From Candidatus Zhuqueibacterota bacterium (GTDB lineage Bacteria > Zhuqueibacterota > Zhuqueibacteria > Residuimicrobiales > Residuimicrobiaceae): a stretch of 6,809 bases of DNA. This document shows, in pieces, positions 5,044 through 6,809 of the stretch (the first letter of the stretch is position 1; every line of letters starts with the position of its first letter). The stretch lies in NCBI GenBank assembly GCA_016934435.1, contig JAFGSU010000469.1, positions 1 to 6,809 of the forward strand. Reading direction: 5' to 3'. The notes beneath the pieces were generated by a model. That model saw only the letters and a program-made list of their open reading frames with translations, was not told where the DNA came from and did no database searches. Made by a program: the position numbers and the translations under genes.

Positions 5044-6531
5044 ATGACTGTGGCCGACAAAATGATGAAAAGTAACGGGAAAATCGATGGGAGGCGACTA
5101 TTTTTCATTTTCCTGGGAATCGCCCTTTTTTGTATAGTCTACTTCTCTCCCCAATGGGCTGACGCTGTCGATCCTGAGGGCAAGCATTTTTCTCTCAGTT
5201 ACAACGGCAAAACCGCGCTGGCGATTTTTCTTCTGGCCGGAATCTGGTGGGTATTCGAGGTTGTGCCGATCGGCGTTACCAGTATAACCATCGGTATCCT
5301 GCAGGTACTTTTCCTGGTTGGGGAGGAGCGGTTGCCGAAAGTGGTCTTCGGCGATTTTATGGATCCTTCGGTCTGGTTCATTTTCGGATCGATTGTGATC
5401 GGTATGGCCTTCGCCAAAACCGGCCTGACACAAAGGCTGGCCTACCGGATGCTTTTGCTGGTGGGGGAGAAAACCAGCATGATTTACCTCGGCAGTTTTG
5501 TCATGACCGCCGGGCTGACGCTGATTATGGCTCATACTGCCGTGGCCGCGGCGGTTTATCCTCTGCTGATCGCGATTTATGGTCTGTATGCCGATGATAA
5601 CAAGCCCACCAGGTTCGGGCAGGGATTGTTTATGGGTATGGCCTATGTGGCCGGGGCCGGATCGGTTATCACCCTTCTGGGGGCGGCGCGCGGGGCTGTG
5701 GCGATCGGCTTTTACAAACGTATTATAGGTACCGAAATATCATTTTTCGGTCTTTCCTATTATATGCTTCCGATCGGGGCGGCCATGGTTGGCCTGCTGT
5801 GGCTGTTTTTTATGATTTTCTTCAAACCTGAAAAAAAGGAGATCAAAGGCCTGCGCGAACGTGTGGTGCCCTTACATAAAGAACTGGGGCCGATGTCCAG
5901 GACCGAGATTACAACCCTGGTGATTGTGTTTTCATGTATCGCGGTACTGGGACTGCGATCATTTATACCGGCCCTGGCGCCATTGCATAAGAGCGCGGTA
6001 ATCTTATGCACCACCGTGTTTTTTTTCCTGTTCAAGATTCTATCGATCAAGGATCTGGAGGAAATTCCCTGGAATATTATCCTGCTTTTCGGCGGGGCCA
6101 TGTCGATCGGTTTCTGTCTCTATGATACCGGGGCGGCCGACTGGCTGGCCATCAACTGGCTGGTGCTGTTCAAGAACGCGCATTGGCTGGTTTTCATCAT
6201 CGGCATGAGCCTGTTTGTGCTGATAATGACAAACTTTATTATGAATGTGGCCGCGATCGCGATTTCTCTGCCGGTGGCTCTGGTAATTGCTCCCTATCTG
6301 GGAGTGGCTCCCGAAGTGATTATGTTCTCGTCTCTGGTTGTGGCGGGTATGCCGTTTCTGCTTCTGGTGGGCGCGGCGCCGAACGCGATCGCCTATGAAA
6401 GCAAACAGTTCACATCCGGTAAATTTTTTGTCACCGGTATTTGGGCCAGCTTAATGCTGTTAATAGTCCTGACCATCTTCGTGGTGGCAATCTGGCCCTT
6501 GATGGGGATGCCGGTTTTGCTGCCGAAATAA
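5044..6531 (+). CDS. SLC13/DASS-family anion permease, divergent motifs
   Basis: A 495-aa inner-membrane transporter related to sodium-coupled dicarboxylate/sulfate carriers. About 11-14 hydrophobic segments begin at residue 19. Recognisable family blocks are GIWWVFEVVPIGVTS (66-80), IPWNIILLFGG (341-351), and MPFLLLVGAAPNAIAYES (436-453), matching the second TPPNAI-type loop. Length suits the family. GAGGAG lies 5 nt before the ATG. The two SNT motifs that bind sodium and substrate in DASS structures appear replaced by AHT (163-165) and MNV (400-402), and the first TPPN-type loop by GAARGA (213-218), so the ion coupling and substrate may differ from the characterised members. The gene is likely expressed from its own promoter with a long leader and is followed by a CBS-domain gene on the same strand. 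Substrate (sulfate, dicarboxylate or other anion) cannot be assigned. Confidence 0.85.
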   Translation: MTVADKMMKSNGKIDGRRLFFIFLGIALFCIVYFSPQWADAVDPEGKHFSLSYNGKTALAIFLLAGIWWVFEVVPIGVTSITIGILQVLFLVGEERLPKVVFGDFMDPSVWFIFGSIVIGMAFAKTGLTQRLAYRMLLLVGEKTSMIYLGSFVMTAGLTLIMAHTAVAAAVYPLLIAIYGLYADDNKPTRFGQGLFMGMAYVAGAGSVITLLGAARGAVAIGFYKRIIGTEISFFGLSYYMLPIGAAMVGLLWLFFMIFFKPEKKEIKGLRERVVPLHKELGPMSRTEITTLVIVFSCIAVLGLRSFIPALAPLHKSAVILCTTVFFFLFKILSIKDLEEIPWNIILLFGGAMSIGFCLYDTGAADWLAINWLVLFKNAHWLVFIIGMSLFVLIMTNFIMNVAAIAISLPVALVIAPYLGVAPEVIMFSSLVVAGMPFLLLVGAAPNAIAYESKQFTSGKFFVTGIWASLMLLIVLTIFVVAIWPLMGMPVLLPK

Positions 6532-6670
6532 AATTGGAACCAATGCTGATTTTTTGAACCCCGGACAGCGGCTCCGAGTTTAAGTATGCGTGGCTGTTTC
6601 CATGTTTTAATTTATAGCGCATTTAAACAGGCGGATCATTCAACCATATCTTTGTTGAGAGGATTTTAGT

Positions 6671-6809
6671 ATGAATACAAAATGTGTCAAAGATTTGATG
6701 CTGCGGCTGGAGGATTACGCGATTGTAGATGAGGACGCCACCCTTTATGAGGCGGTGATCGCTCTTGAAAAAGCTCAGGCCAAAGTGCCCGAGGGACGCA
6801 TGAAACATC
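6671..6809 (+). CDS. CBS-domain protein, N-terminal part (runs off the window)
   Basis: ATG at 6671 is preceded by GAGAGGA about 7 nt upstream, and the frame stays open to the window edge (46 residues). VKDLMLRLEDYAIVDEDATL followed by YEAVIALEKAQ is the opening of a CBS domain: the 'V.D.M' strand, then a hydrophobic-acidic turn and 'T..EAv..l'. CBS pairs bind adenine nucleotides and often gate transporters or enzymes. The gene follows the SLC13 permease by 139 bp in the same direction, so a regulatory role for that permease is plausible but inferred. The number of CBS domains and any extra domain lie outside the window. Confidence 0.8.
   Translation, partial: MNTKCVKDLMLRLEDYAIVDEDATLYEAVIALEKAQAKVPEGRMKH

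Noticed and set aside
6533..6555. Terminator after the permease
   Set aside because: ATTG-GAAC-CAAT followed after GCTGA by six T is only a 4-bp stem with a separated T-run. It is too weak to call.

Overview
The window reads as a chromosomal segment of a Gram-negative bacterium with an accessory patch on its left half. A Gram-negative envelope is suggested by a protein that joins a signal peptide, TPR repeats and a C-terminal domain resembling an outer-membrane beta-barrel. The tRNA gene does not encode its CCA end. The overall style (GluRS, receiver protein, TPR/barrel protein) reminded me of FCB-group candidate phyla such as Zixibacteria. That is an impression from memory, not a placement.

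Layout, left to right. (1) Positions 1-108 are the 3' end of an integrase-core (DDE) transposase. (2) Positions 333-986 (minus) encode a NarL/FixJ-type response regulator with an atypical receiver, behind a good sigma70-like promoter and a strong Shine-Dalgarno. (3) Positions 1366-2765 form a 1.4-kb block bounded by two perfect 27-bp direct repeats. Each repeat carries the 3'-terminal T-arm/acceptor sequence of a tmRNA (ssrA)-like molecule. Inside lies one gene (1481-2512, minus), the TPR/barrel protein. Beside the left repeat are three tandem 11-bp repeats, and further copies of their TGTGACCA core lie outside the left repeat and inside the right one. This looks like the residue of a tyrosine-recombinase integrative element, or a mini-element mobilised in trans: attachment sites, possible arm sites and one cargo gene, but no integrase. 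No full ssrA is present. (4) Positions 2890-2960 (minus) are a tRNA-Gln(CUG). (5) Positions 3041-4672 (minus) hold gltX (glutamyl-tRNA synthetase) followed after 12 bp by a 57-aa, Lys/Glu-rich, probably coiled-coil protein. The tRNA-Gln lies 80 bp further down on the same strand, so glutamate/glutamine decoding functions cluster here. (6) Positions 5044-6531 (plus) encode an SLC13/DASS-type anion permease with a roughly 170-nt leader containing a hairpin. It is followed on the same strand by the start of a CBS-domain protein (6671 to the window end), a plausible nucleotide-sensing partner.

The right half (tRNA-Gln, gltX, transporter) looks like stable backbone. The left half (transposase remnant, orphan regulator, att-flanked cargo) looks accessory. 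The most unusual items are the att-flanked single-gene block without an integrase, and the transporter, in which both canonical SNT substrate/sodium motifs and one TPPN-type motif are altered.
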